Shown here: piece after piece, positions 35,976-44,638 of the stretch
How the letters are laid out: each line of letters starts with the position of its first letter
Numbering within the stretch: the first letter of the stretch is position 1
Source of the DNA: JAFGAS01 sp963809875
GTDB lineage: Bacteria; Desulfobacterota; Zymogenia; Zymogenales; Zymogenaceae
DNA length: 64,000 nt
NCBI GenBank assembly: GCA_963809875.1
Contig: CAWELC010000007.1
Span: 589,423 to 653,422 of the forward strand
Direction: 5' to 3'
Notes under the pieces: generated by a model
The model's database searches: none
What the model was told of the DNA's origin: nothing
Seen by the model: only the letters and a program-made list of their open reading frames with translations
Translations under genes and position numbers: made by a program

Positions 35976-37360
35976 ACCGGGCGCACCTCCACCCGCTGCA
36001 GCAGGCTCAGCACCACCCCAACCTCGATCAAATTCACCATTAACGCCGTGCCTCCCTGGCTCAAAAACGGCAGGGTCACGCCGGTCAGCGGGAGCAGGTT
36101 GAGCGTGCCTCCCACCATGACCAGGACCTGGGTGACCAGGTGGATGCCGATGCCGGTGACCAGGATGCGCTCGAAGATCTGGCCGGGCGGCAGCAGCGCC
36201 GCGGCCCGGAAGATGCGCATCAGCAGGACGCCGTACAGCGCCAGGACCGCCAGCCCGGTGACCGCGCCCAGCTCTTCCAGGATGCTGGCGAAGATGAAGT
36301 CCGAGTGGGCCAGCGGGATGAACCCCGGCGAGCCAAAGCCCAATCCCTTTCCGGTGATCCCGCCCGCCGCGATCGCGTAAATCGCCTGCTGGATCTGGTA
36401 CCCCGGCCCTTCCGAGATGGTGATCCCCAGGGGCTGGCCGTTGATGATCACCGGCTGGCTGCTCCACGGGTCCAGGAACGCCAGGAACCGGTAGCGCATC
36501 GCGTCCGGGAAGCTCCAGACAAGCGACAGGACCAGCCCGACGGGTACGGCCATGGCCGCCCCCAGGCCGGCCAGGGTGACAAAAATGCGCGTCTCAAAGG
36601 CGCTGTACAGGATCCCGAGGAAGAGGATTAACAGGATGAGCACCGCCCCGTAATCGGACATCAGGGCCAGCGCCAGCGTCGCCATGGCGATAAAGACGGC
36701 CCCCGGGAGGAAGTAGCGCAGCGGCGGCAGGCGCAGCCATCCCAGCACCAGCCGCGAGCGCCCCTCGACCGCGCGGACCTCTTTATCGGCAAACCAGGCC
36801 AGGAAGATGATCAGCGCCACCTTGATGAACTCCGTCGTCTGGATCGAGGGGAGCGGGCCCAGCTTGAGCGCCAGCCGCGCCCCGCTCTCATCCTGCACCC
36901 CGAAAAACGCCGTCAAAAAGGATAGCGCCAGGCCGGCCAGGCTGACCGGCACCGCCCAGCGGCGGATCGCATCCACCCAAACCGGCCGGGCGCTCAGCGC
37001 CGCCACGGCGCCCAGGCCAATGAGCAGGCTGCGCACCTGCTGCAGCGTGCCGGCCGGACCGCGCAGCCGCCAGATCATCACCAGGCCAATCACCGCCAGC
37101 AGCGCCACCACCGGCACGAGGGTTTCTTCTATTTCAAGCCCGCGCATCCGCAGGACCAGGTGCACAAATATAAACGCCAGGACCGCCACCACCGGGAAAA
37201 GCAGCGCTCCGGCGATCTCCCCACCCGGATTGTTCCCCTGGCGCACCTGGGCAGCCGCCGTAGCAGAGACGAACCCGAGCAGCGCCACCAGCAGGACCAG
37301 GGCCAGGCAGATCCCCTCGTAAAAACGCACCGGTGTCTGCCCCCGGCGCAGGAACCGCAT
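35972..37360 (-). CDS. SEDS-family peptidoglycan glycosyltransferase (RodA/FtsW)
   Basis: An intact 462-residue polytopic membrane protein that polymerises lipid II. About twelve helices are present. Conserved SEDS blocks include IQTTEFIKVALIIFLAWF, LMSDYGAVLILLILF (with Asp), ISEGPGYQIQQAIYAIAAGGITGKGLGFG and HSDFIFASILEELGAVTGL, and the C-terminal GVTLPFLSQGGTALMVNL. The ATG at 37360 is preferred because it follows AAGGAAACGGGG. The stop overlaps the PBP start by four bases. It stands in a cluster with FHA proteins and a PP2C phosphatase, as in Actinobacteria, so activity may be controlled by Ser/Thr phosphorylation. Confidence 0.92.
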   Translation of the reverse strand: MRFLRRGQTPVRFYEGICLALVLLVALLGFVSATAAAQVRQGNNPGGEIAGALLFPVVAVLAFIFVHLVLRMRGLEIEETLVPVVALLAVIGLVMIWRLRGPAGTLQQVRSLLIGLGAVAALSARPVWVDAIRRWAVPVSLAGLALSFLTAFFGVQDESGARLALKLGPLPSIQTTEFIKVALIIFLAWFADKEVRAVEGRSRLVLGWLRLPPLRYFLPGAVFIAMATLALALMSDYGAVLILLILFLGILYSAFETRIFVTLAGLGAAMAVPVGLVLSLVWSFPDAMRYRFLAFLDPWSSQPVIINGQPLGITISEGPGYQIQQAIYAIAAGGITGKGLGFGSPGFIPLAHSDFIFASILEELGAVTGLAVLALYGVLLMRIFRAAALLPPGQIFERILVTGIGIHLVTQVLVMVGGTLNLLPLTGVTLPFLSQGGTALMVNLIEVGVVLSLLQRVEVRPV

Positions 37361-37985
37361 CACCCCGTTTCCTTTAATATGTTTCAATGTTTCCTTCTAG
37401 CCCACTGCCAGACTTGATTGGGACGCGGACCTTCGGCACGGAAAACACGGATATTTCTGTAAAAAAAGCATGATTGGAGTTTTGTTCATCCCAATTCGTC
37501 TTTTCCGTGTGATTCCGTGCCAGCCGAAGACCCCGTGCACCTGCCCACGCTTCGCGGCCGCAGGCCGCCGAAGGGCCCCGCTGGGTCGACGGCCTGGACG
37601 GGGTGCTGGGAGCGGCCCCGCGCAGACGGGTCGGTCTTTCTCCTCTCCCAACGGGAGAGGCAGGGTGAGGGGTTACGCCGGCCATGCTCATTCACGGTGA
37701 TGGGCAGCTGTCCCGGGGATGGAAGTTGACTGATCGTGCAAAGCGGGCATTCTGGCTGACCGATTACCCCGACCCGCCGGATCTGCCCCGCACCCAAAAC
37801 ATTCCTCTCCGGCACTGGCTTTGCCGTACACCATCTCGCTGGAGATACGGGCACAGCCCCTCACCCTCCCCTCTCCCGTTGGGAGAGGGTAAAGCCGGCC
37901 CCGCGCAGACGGGGTCGTCCGCGTCCCTTTCCCGATACCTGCCAGGTCCGTAGTTTTCCATTAATAGCTTTCATTGGCAGGAGGG
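37361..37985. other. Intergenic region, 625 bases, dispersed repeats
   Basis: No gene. At 37420-37520 inverted words of the GGACGCGGACC/ACGGAAAACACGG family are present. Two units of the CCCTCTCCC family lie at about 37640-37680 and 37856-37920, each joined to CCCCGCGCAGACGGG. The FHA and SEDS genes are thus separated by about 600 bases of repeat, unlike the tight spacing in the rest of the cluster. Confidence 0.65.
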
Positions 37986-38450
37986 TCATCCTTCAGCCTC
38001 CACCAGCACGAACGTCACATCACCCACCTGCAGGGGGATCCCCGGGCGGAGCGGCTGGGGGGTGTGGCTCAGGCAGGGATTGCCCCCCACAAAGGTCCCA
38101 TTGCGGCTTTCCAGGTCCTCTACCCACCAGGTCGCCCCATCCCAGGTCAGCCGGGCATGGTGCGCGGAGATAAATGGGTCAGTAATCAGCAGGTCGCTGT
38201 CCGGCGCCGCTCCCAGGCAGGTATCTGCCCGCAGGTTCAAGACCGCCCCGGCAAAGAGCCGCGGATCCTGGCCGGGGTTGACCACCCGCAGCCTGCCGGT
38301 GGCGGCGGCTGCTTTGGGCTGTCCTTTCCCCAGGCGCACAGACAGCTCCCGCCGCACCGAAAAGAGCAGCACCAGCAGCACCCCGAAGATGAGGGCGATC
38401 AGCAGCCACTTCGAGGCAAACAAGGCCAGGTTCCAGCCCAGGTCATTCAT
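37986..38450 (-). CDS. Membrane-anchored FHA-domain protein (FhaB-like)
   Basis: 154 residues: one N-terminal membrane helix (LALFASKWLLIALIFGVLLVLLF, described by its span at about 7-30), a short basic linker, then an FHA phosphothreonine-binding domain. The conserved FHA residues appear in NLRADTCLGAAPDSDL (usual GR-S replaced by GA), FISAHHARL and ESRNGTFVGG. The ATG at 38450 overlaps the preceding gene's stop by four bases and has a CAGGAG site. The layout (TM plus single FHA next to a DUF3662-FHA gene) matches actinobacterial FhaB/FipA. It probably recruits phosphorylated wall-synthesis proteins. Confidence 0.82.
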   Translation of the reverse strand: MNDLGWNLALFASKWLLIALIFGVLLVLLFSVRRELSVRLGKGQPKAAAATGRLRVVNPGQDPRLFAGAVLNLRADTCLGAAPDSDLLITDPFISAHHARLTWDGATWWVEDLESRNGTFVGGNPCLSHTPQPLRPGIPLQVGDVTFVLVEAEG

Positions 38451-39277
38451 GCCGGGCACTCCTGCCGGAAAACCAGCGTGACGGTACCCGGCATGTCCGG
38501 ACGCGGATTGCCCGGGTCGAGAGCCGCCAGCAGGATCGTGTCGCCGTCCGCGAGCAGCCGTCCGCTGGAAGGCACCGGCCGGGAATTGACAAACGTCCCG
38601 TTAATGGAGGCCTTACCATCCGGGCTGCCGTCGAACAGCCAGCATTCCCGCTCGTCACAGCGCAGGTAGGCATGCCGGCCGCTGACCAGCCGGCGCTCCT
38701 GGGTCTCCTCCAGGTCGAGGAACACATCGTTGTTCTCGTCTCGCCCGATCGTCACCGTCCCGCGGTGCAGCCGCCAGCGTTTCCCGCCCACCTGTGTCTG
38801 CGCCACAGGTACGGGAGAGATGCCATGGACCAGCTCCAGGCAGGCCGGCAGCAGCATCTCCTGGGGGAAGGCCTGCCCGGCGGTCCGCGCATGCTGGCTG
38901 TACACCCGCGCCTGGTTGGGCGCCAGGTTCTGGGCCGGCCGGATCTGGATCTCCACCCGCCCGGCAAAGCTGTACTCCCGCCGCCCCAGCCGGCTGTTGG
39001 CGGTTTCCAGGTCCTCCAGGAGCCGTTCCCGCCACTGCTGCAGGATGCGCGGCTCGATCGGCTGGTAATAGCGCGCGTAGTTCTGCTCGCTCACCTCGAC
39101 CACGAACCGGTTGGGGACCATCTTGCGGTATTGGGCGTCCTCGATCAGGTTTTCCTTCGCGAGCATGATCCCGCGCAGCCTGTCGCTCATGTCCGCCGGC
39201 CGGATCGGGTCGGTCATCCACAGGAAGCGGTTCTTCACGAGGGTAATTCGCCAGGGGTCGGATGGGTTCTGCTGCAT
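38447..39277 (-). CDS. DUF3662-FHA protein (FhaA-like)
   Basis: 276 residues. The N-terminal DUF3662 domain (about 25-150) is recognised from IMLAKENLIEDAQYRKMVPNRFVVEVSEQNY (key words NRFVVEVS) and the RVEIQIRPAQNL strand. The C-terminal FHA domain (about 180-270) has TVTIGRDENNDVFL, LVSGRHAYLRC and GKASINGTFVNSRPV. In Mycobacterium FhaA binds phosphorylated MviN and restrains peptidoglycan synthesis. Here it stands between two other FHA genes, five bases after the previous one and overlapping the next. A substrate or partner of the divergent kinase is likely. Confidence 0.87.
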   Translation of the reverse strand: MQQNPSDPWRITLVKNRFLWMTDPIRPADMSDRLRGIMLAKENLIEDAQYRKMVPNRFVVEVSEQNYARYYQPIEPRILQQWRERLLEDLETANSRLGRREYSFAGRVEIQIRPAQNLAPNQARVYSQHARTAGQAFPQEMLLPACLELVHGISPVPVAQTQVGGKRWRLHRGTVTIGRDENNDVFLDLEETQERRLVSGRHAYLRCDERECWLFDGSPDGKASINGTFVNSRPVPSSGRLLADGDTILLAALDPGNPRPDMPGTVTLVFRQECPA

Positions 39278-39282
39278 GCCGC

Positions 39283-39975
39283 CTAGCCCTCCGCTTCCTG
39301 GATCAGCAGGACGGTTGAACCGATCTGGATGCGGTCGCCCGGATCGAGGCTCTTATCCTGGATGGAGAACCCGTTGACCAGGGTCCCGTGCGTGCTGTTC
39401 AGGTCCCGGATGCGCAGCGTGCCCTGCTCGTCGTAAAACTCGGCATGCTGGCGCGAGATGGACATATCGGCCGCCAGCGAGATATTAGCGGTCGCGCTGC
39501 GCCCGACCACCGCCGGGAGGGGGTTCAGCGGGAACCCATCGCCGGTCCGCGGACCGGCGATGACCACCGCGCGGTAAACGGGCCGGGTCCGCACCGGCTG
39601 AGCCGGAATTGCCGGCATTTCCGGACCGGCTACCGCCACCGGGATCGTCCCTTTCAAGGTTTCGGCCGCCGGGATGGTGGTCCGCGGCGTTTTCCTGGGC
39701 TGGAGGTGCATCTCCTGGGTAAAACGCTGGTTCACCTGGGGCAATTCGGCCGGGATGGAGCCCAGGAACCGGTAGATGAACAGCCCGGTCCAATAAGCCA
39801 GGAAGCCGACCAGGGGAAAAATCGCCGGCAGCGCGATGCACGCCCAGCGCGCCAGCCCACCCAGCCCGCGCCGGCGCGTGTCCCAGTAGACAAGGACGAT
39901 GGTGCCCGCCCAGGCCAGCAGGAACAGGCCAATCGCCAGCAGGGCAAACAGGAATGGTGAAATTGGTTTGTCCAT
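39283..39975 (-). CDS. Membrane FHA-domain protein
   Basis: 230 residues: two N-terminal helices (FLFALLAIGLFLLAWAGTIVLVY and ACIALPAIFPLVGFLAYWTG, by position about 8-32 and 45-65), a Thr/Pro-rich linker that could hold phosphorylation sites (KTPRTTIPAAETLKGT), then an FHA domain. Its conserved residues are AVVGRSATANISL, MSISRQHAEFYD and LNSTHGTLVNG. Five bases separate it from the FhaA-like gene. It may tether phosphoproteins to the membrane beside RodA and PBP. Intact. Confidence 0.82.
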   Translation of the reverse strand: MDKPISPFLFALLAIGLFLLAWAGTIVLVYWDTRRRGLGGLARWACIALPAIFPLVGFLAYWTGLFIYRFLGSIPAELPQVNQRFTQEMHLQPRKTPRTTIPAAETLKGTIPVAVAGPEMPAIPAQPVRTRPVYRAVVIAGPRTGDGFPLNPLPAVVGRSATANISLAADMSISRQHAEFYDEQGTLRIRDLNSTHGTLVNGFSIQDKSLDPGDRIQIGSTVLLIQEAEG

Positions 39976-40046
39976 TACCGCCTCAGGTCTTCATCCCTCT
40001 CATCTGTGACTCTCTTGGCTGCATTCGTATTGGTTGATGGAGACTG

Positions 40047-40122
40047 GCCCCTCACCCTCCCTCTCCCGTTGGGAGAGGGTAAACCGGCTTCTCCCTCCCC
40101 CAACGGGGGAGGGTTGGGGTGA
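40047..40122. repeat. CCCTCTCCC-family tandem palindromes
   Basis: Two units, CCCTCCCTCTCCCGTTGGGA with GAGAGGG and CTCCCTCCCCCAACGGGGGA, each forming a hairpin, are joined in inverted order. Related single units are at 34224, 37640 and 37860. They are between the FHA and PP2C genes and may weaken read-through. Confidence 0.7.
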
Positions 40123-40176
40123 GGGGTGACCCAGGATAACCCAAATCGGGAAGGCGGCAATATGGGTTGTCTCTCA

Positions 40177-41124
40177 TTAACGACGTTCCTTCCCCATTTG
40201 CAGTTCCACCCAGCCCCGGTGGAACATCAACAGGTTCACCAGGAGGGCGGTCCCTGCCAGCCCCAGCAGCAGGCCGGCCAGGCTTCCTGGGAAGGGATCC
40301 TTCACGTCCCTCGCGTATGGAAAAGGCCGCAAGGCAGGAACCTCGCCCCGGACGGCAACCACTGCCGTGCAGTTGTCGCTCCCATCCACCTCCAGCGCCC
40401 GCTCGACCAGCTGCCTGGCCGCCTCCTGCGCAGGCTGGCCCAGCACGATCCGGGCCATCTCCTCATCCGGCAGGCGCGCCAGCCCGTCCGTGCACAGCAC
40501 AAGCCGGTCGCCCGGTTCCCAGGTATACCGGTAGACGTCCACCTGGCAGGCGTCGGCCAGCCCAATGGCGCGGTGGATCACGCCGGCCCGGCCGGCTTCC
40601 GGCGCTCCCGCCGGGAGCAGCTTCGAACTGCGCGTCACCTCGCTGTGGTCTTCGGTCAGCTGGCGCCGGTCACCCACGCCGGCCCGGATCAGGTATGCCC
40701 GGCTGTCCCCGACATTGGCAACCCAGATCTGGTCCTGGCATGCCACGGCTGCCACGATCGTCGTCAGGTAGCCTTGCCCGGCCCCACGCGTTTGCCGGCT
40801 TACCCGATTGATCGCATTAACCGCTTCGATGCAGGCTCGCAGCCGGTCGGGCGGGTGGTCTGGCCCGGTCCCGGCGTAATACAGCGCCTGCAGGTACTGA
40901 ACGGCCTCCCGGCTGGCTGCGGCCCCGCCTTCCACGCCGCCCACCCCATCCGCGACCACCAGCAAAGTCCCCAGGCGCTGTTCGTCATCACCGGGCCGCG
41001 GCAGCGCCGAAGCGTCCTCGTTCTGCTTGCGCCGCGGTCCGGCAGCCGTGAATTCGCCGCGCTGCACCCCGCTGGCAGGGCCCGGTGGGCCTCCTGGCCT
41101 GAAATCGTTGAGTGTCTCTTCCAT
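40177..41124 (-). CDS. PP2C-type Ser/Thr protein phosphatase (PstP-like)
   Basis: A 315-residue metal-dependent phosphatase that reverses Ser/Thr kinase action. Motifs: PRRKQNEDASAL, LLVVADGVGGVEGG (metal Asp), LTTIVAAVACQDQIWVANVGDSRAYLIR, LTEDHSEVT, ALG-type IHRAIG, VLCTDGLARL and VDGSDNCTAVVAV. Unlike soluble members it has a C-terminal membrane helix (SLAGLLLGLAGTALLVNLLMF), as in PstP. It is the first gene of the wall-signalling series and lies back to back with the kinase gene. The ATG at 41124 is chosen as the only suitable start. Confidence 0.9.
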   Translation of the reverse strand: MEETLNDFRPGGPPGPASGVQRGEFTAAGPRRKQNEDASALPRPGDDEQRLGTLLVVADGVGGVEGGAAASREAVQYLQALYYAGTGPDHPPDRLRACIEAVNAINRVSRQTRGAGQGYLTTIVAAVACQDQIWVANVGDSRAYLIRAGVGDRRQLTEDHSEVTRSSKLLPAGAPEAGRAGVIHRAIGLADACQVDVYRYTWEPGDRLVLCTDGLARLPDEEMARIVLGQPAQEAARQLVERALEVDGSDNCTAVVAVRGEVPALRPFPYARDVKDPFPGSLAGLLLGLAGTALLVNLLMFHRGWVELQMGKERR

Positions 41125-41179
41125 GATTAGACCATTTTGGTATGAATTTACCGATTATAATCGATAAAATTCCCGGCTC

Positions 41180-41243
41180 TTGGGACCGGCTGTGCCGTCC
41201 TGTGGAAAGCTTGATCCATCACGGACGGCACAGCCGGTCCCAA
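41180..41243. repeat. 21-bp perfect inverted repeat between phosphatase and kinase genes
   Basis: Arms 41180-41200 and 41223-41243 are exact complements (core GGGACCGGCTGTGCCGTCC) with a 22-base loop. It sits in the divergent promoter region. A regulatory cruciform or a mobile palindrome are both possible. Confidence 0.75.
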
Positions 41244-41358
41244 TGACCCAAATTCTCTCTTTTCAGCGGACAAGCTTCCAGAACGCTTTCCCCGAATTGT
41301 ACCCAATTCCTGAGCGATTTTTCCCCCAGGTTCTTCGCCTCTCCCATTTTTGCTCGTC

Positions 41359-41387
41359 TTGTTGACTCCTTTAGAGTGTGGGATAAT
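41359..41387 (+). promoter_or_regulatory. Promoter of the kinase gene, probably leaderless
   Basis: TTGTTG (41359-41364) and GATAAT (41382-41387) are 17 bases apart. The expected transcription start is near 41394-41396, and the ATG is at 41396. No Shine-Dalgarno sequence is visible, so the mRNA may be leaderless. Confidence 0.55.
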
Positions 41388-41395
41388 CCGGAACG

Positions 41396-43159
41396 ATGGT
41401 CATCGATCCCCTGATCGGTAAGCAGATCGCCAATTATCGCTTCGACCAGATCCTTGGGCGCGGCGGGATGGCCCTTGTCTACTACGGCTGGGACTGCAAG
41501 CTGCAGCGCCCGGTCGCCATCAAGGTGATCGACGAGCGCTATCGCGACAACCCCACCTACAAAACCCGCTTTCTCCGGGAGGCCAGCCTGGTGGCTGTCC
41601 TGGCGGCATCCCGCCATCCTGCAGGTCTATTATGCTGGCGAAGAGGATGGGCTGATGTACTTCGTCATGGAGTACATCCCGGGGCGCGACCTGGAGAAAG
41701 TCCTGCAGCAGCGCAAATCCGCCGGAGAGCAGCTCCCGGTCAGTGAAATCCTGCGCATCGGTCGTTCGGTCGCCGACGCACTGGATTACGCCCACCAAAA
41801 CGGCGTCATCCACCGGGATGTCAAGCCTGCCAACGTCATCCTTGCCGACGATGGCCGGGTCGTCCTGACCGATTTCGGCCTGGCGATGGATCTTTCGCAG
41901 GGGACGATGGGCGAGGTCTTCGGCAGCCCGCACTACATTGCCCCCGAACAGGCGCGCAGCTCTTCCCAGGCCGTCCCCCAATCGGACATCTATTCCCTGG
42001 GGGTGATGTGCTACGAGATGCTCGCCGGGGCGCTGCCATTTGACGACCCTTCCCCGACTGCGCTGGTTTACCAGCTGATCCACCAGGAACCGCCCTCTCC
42101 CCAGCAGTTCAACCCCGACCTGGGCCCATCCGTGGCAGCCGTCCTGCTGAAGGCCCTGCGCAAGTCCCCTCAGGAACGCTACGCCACCGGGCGCGCCTTC
42201 ATCCGCGACCTGGCGAAGGCCCTGGACGAAGAACTCCCCGAGACGCAGCCCGTCAAGGCGGTAAAAGCAGTCGAGGTCTCAACGGTGAGCCCGGAGACGG
42301 CCCCGCTCAATCCGCTCCGGCCGGCCACCCTTCCCGTCCAGGCGCAAACCCCGGCCGGCCCTACCGGCCCCCAGGATCCATATTTCCCGCAGGCTGTCCC
42401 CGTGCCCCAGCCGGCCCAACCCGCGGCAGCCAGGGGCGGCGGGCGCTGTGCGATTGCCGCGGCGGTTCTCGTGGTCCTGGTCCTGCTGGGAGCCGCCGTT
42501 TTGGGCGCCAGGGCAGCCTTCAGCGCCATTGACCGGGGTGCCGCAGACCCGCACCCCAACCACGCTTTTCGCTCGGGACCCGGCTGCCCGCCAGCCTGAC
42601 GCCGGCGCTGGCCGTCCTTCCCCCGACCCTCACCGAGACCTCCCTGCGCAGCCCACGCCCACCGACACCCCCACTGCGCAGCCGACGGCGACCGAGACCC
42701 CAACTCCCACCGCAACATCCACCGCGACCTCCACCCCGACCCCAACGGATACCCCCACCCCATCGCTGACCCCCACCCCGCTGTCTGCACAGCGTCTTGT
42801 TCTATGTCCCGCGCAGGACGGAGAGCCTGCTGGTGGTCAACAAGGGACCGGTCGAGCTCCACCTTGGCGACCTGCAGTTGAAGAGCGGTTCGCGGGAGAT
42901 CCGGGGGCAAGTATGGGCGGCAACCACGCTAGAAAAGGAAGACTGCCTGCTCGTCCTCAGCGACAGCAAGGAAGCCGGCAAGGTGGGAGACCTGCACTGC
43001 AACCAGGCCCACAGCCCGTTCAGATGGTCGGGCGATGATCCATTCTGGCCGAGCAAGCTGGATGTATATTATTTGGGGGAGCGGATCGGCAGCTGCAATA
43101 ACTTGAAAGATAAACCGGACGGCTGCACCTTGAGCTTCCCGGCGCAAACCTCCCCATAA
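41396..43159 (+). CDS. Transmembrane Ser/Thr protein kinase with Thr-Pro linker and novel C-terminal domain, about three frameshifts
   Basis: A PknB-type receptor kinase. The kinase domain has the Gly loop ILGRGGMALVYYGW, Lys in RPVAIKVIDE, HRDVKPANVIL, DFGLAMDL, GSPHYIAPEQ and DIYSLGVMCYEMLAGALPF. A juxtamembrane region rich in Pro and Gln follows, then a membrane helix (AIAAAVLVVLVLLGAAVLGA). Outside the membrane lie a long linker of TPTPT type and a 115-residue domain starting VLFYVPRRTESLLVVNKGPVELHLGD with four Cys (DCLLVL, LHCNQ, GSCNNL, GCTLSF). That domain is not PASTA and I do not recognise it. Frames change near 41610, 42570 and 42790. It is divergent to the phosphatase gene; the pair would set FHA-dependent control of the wall enzymes. 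Confidence 0.82.
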
Positions 43160-43337
43160 AGCAGCCCAACACAAAATACAAACCGCAAAGACGCAAAGGC
43201 GCAAAGGTAAAATTGAGTTTGTATACGTATTGTATACAATTCAAGGAATCGGAATAATTCCGAGTGAACCTACTGGCGGAAACCGTTCAATCCAGTTATC
43301 TTTGCGCCTTTCGCGCCCTTCGCGGTTAAGCATTTTC

Positions 43338-43973
43338 TTAGATCAGGTGCTCGCGCACAGCGCGGACCGCTGCCTCTGTCCGCGAATCGGCCTCGAGCTT
43401 CTTGCATATGTTCCGCATATTCTTCTCGATGGTGCTTTCACTGACACCGAGGCTGTAGGCGATCTCCTGGTTTGTTTTCCCCTGGGAAACCAGGCGGATG
43501 ACATCCTGTTCCCGCGGCGTTAAAGTCAGCTGGGGGGTGTCCTTTCCGCGGATCGTACCCGCCAGGGTCGAGATCACCTTGTGGCTGTACCATCCCTGCT
43601 CGCCGTTTACAATTCCCCGCACGGCTTCGACAATCAGCTCCGGCGCTTCCTCTTTCATCAGGTACCCATCGACGCCGATCTCCACCAGCGAACGGACCAG
43701 CGCGGGATCGGCGTAAATCGAAAGCGCCAGGATCCGGATGGGCAAATCAGCCGCCCGGATCTTCCGGGCAACCCCGACCCCGTCCACCCGGGGCAGCCCC
43801 AGATCGAGGATGATCACATCCGGGTTCAATTCTTGAGCGAGCTCGAGTGCCTGCTCACCATCCGAAGCCTCACCCATCACCTGGATGCCTTCGGCCTGGG
43901 ACAGGATATCATGGATGCCGATCCGGACCGCTGGAAAATCTTCTGCTAAAAGTACCTGGATAGGTCTACTCAT
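43338..43973 (-). CDS. NarL/FixJ-family response regulator
   Basis: An intact 211-residue regulator. Receiver domain: acidic pair in LLAEDFPAV, phospho-acceptor Asp57 in VIILDLGLPRVDG, Ser in LALSIY and Lys in GYLMKEEAPE. The LuxR-type helix-turn-helix at about 145-205 reads LTPREQDVIRLVSQGKTNQEIAYSLGVSESTIEKNM. The ATG beginning MSRPIQVL is preferred over a start two codons upstream, since the latter adds only MA. No kinase gene is adjacent, so it is an orphan. Target genes unknown. Confidence 0.9.
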   Translation of the reverse strand: MSRPIQVLLAEDFPAVRIGIHDILSQAEGIQVMGEASDGEQALELAQELNPDVIILDLGLPRVDGVGVARKIRAADLPIRILALSIYADPALVRSLVEIGVDGYLMKEEAPELIVEAVRGIVNGEQGWYSHKVISTLAGTIRGKDTPQLTLTPREQDVIRLVSQGKTNQEIAYSLGVSESTIEKNMRNICKKLEADSRTEAAVRAVREHLI

Positions 43974-44638
43974 TGCCACCGCCTTTGCATCAGCTCGCCG
44001 TTATCCCTGCATGGACCGGACGAACAAGCTTGAACAGGTCTATGATCGTTTTGAAGCAGACTGCCTGCCGCGCCGAAAACCTCCGGAGTCCCTCCCGGTG
44101 GAAGGAGGTATTCCACCGCAGTGCCCCTGATCTCGGTGGGAAAAATCGCGTTGGGGATAAATATTACGCAGCGATGAAGCTCACGAATGCTGTTTGTTAC
44201 CCCCTGAAATCCGTCGTGAACGCACGATCTCTCTCAGGATAGAAATTCAACTGGCTTACTCTTAATTATTATAATCTATATCTTATTTATCTTCAATAGG
44301 GCCTTGACAAACGGTGCTTGTTCGTTCTGGGGCGATATTCGCCAACCCCCCGTTCGGGCCGTCGGCCCGCCGCCCCGCTAAGTTTAGATCCTTCCTCACC
44401 GCACCCCCTGGCACCGCCCGCCAGGGCAGGTGTGCGGTGCGGCGCAGGTGTCCCAGCGGGGCGCTAACGCGGGACCCTGCGGCGGCCTGTCCCGCCGGCA
44501 GGCAGGCCGTTGCCCCAGAACGAAAATAGCACCCGGGACCAGGATAGGCCGTTGACCTGTCAATATATTATTGTTATAGTGATTTATCGATGTTCTCATT
44601 CGATCCTTGAAATGGCGTCCGATAAGGAGGGTTTCATC
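43974..44638. other. Intergenic region, 665 bases, with a MITE-like element
   Basis: No gene recognised. The first 300 bases are unremarkable and end in AT-rich DNA (TTAATTATTATAATC near 44262). A GC-rich element with inverted ends fills 44321-44524. After it, TTGACCTGTCAATATATTATTGTTATAGTG (44552-44581, described by its ends) is AT-rich and may hold the promoter of the next gene. Confidence 0.5.
44321..44524. mobile_element. 204-bp non-coding element with 13-bp terminal inverted repeats
   Basis: The ends TTCGTTCTGGGGC (44321-44333) and GCCCCAGAACGAA (44512-44524) are exact complements. The inside is about 75 percent GC and has several stems, for example CCTGGCACCGCCCGCCAGG. That inner sequence recurs, inverted, near 59687. 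No ORF is present, so it looks like a MITE or a structured repeat. Confidence 0.6.

Noticed and set aside
41396..43159. PASTA-type PknB
   Set aside because: The extracellular part shows no PASTA repeats; it is a single Cys-containing domain after a TPTPT linker.
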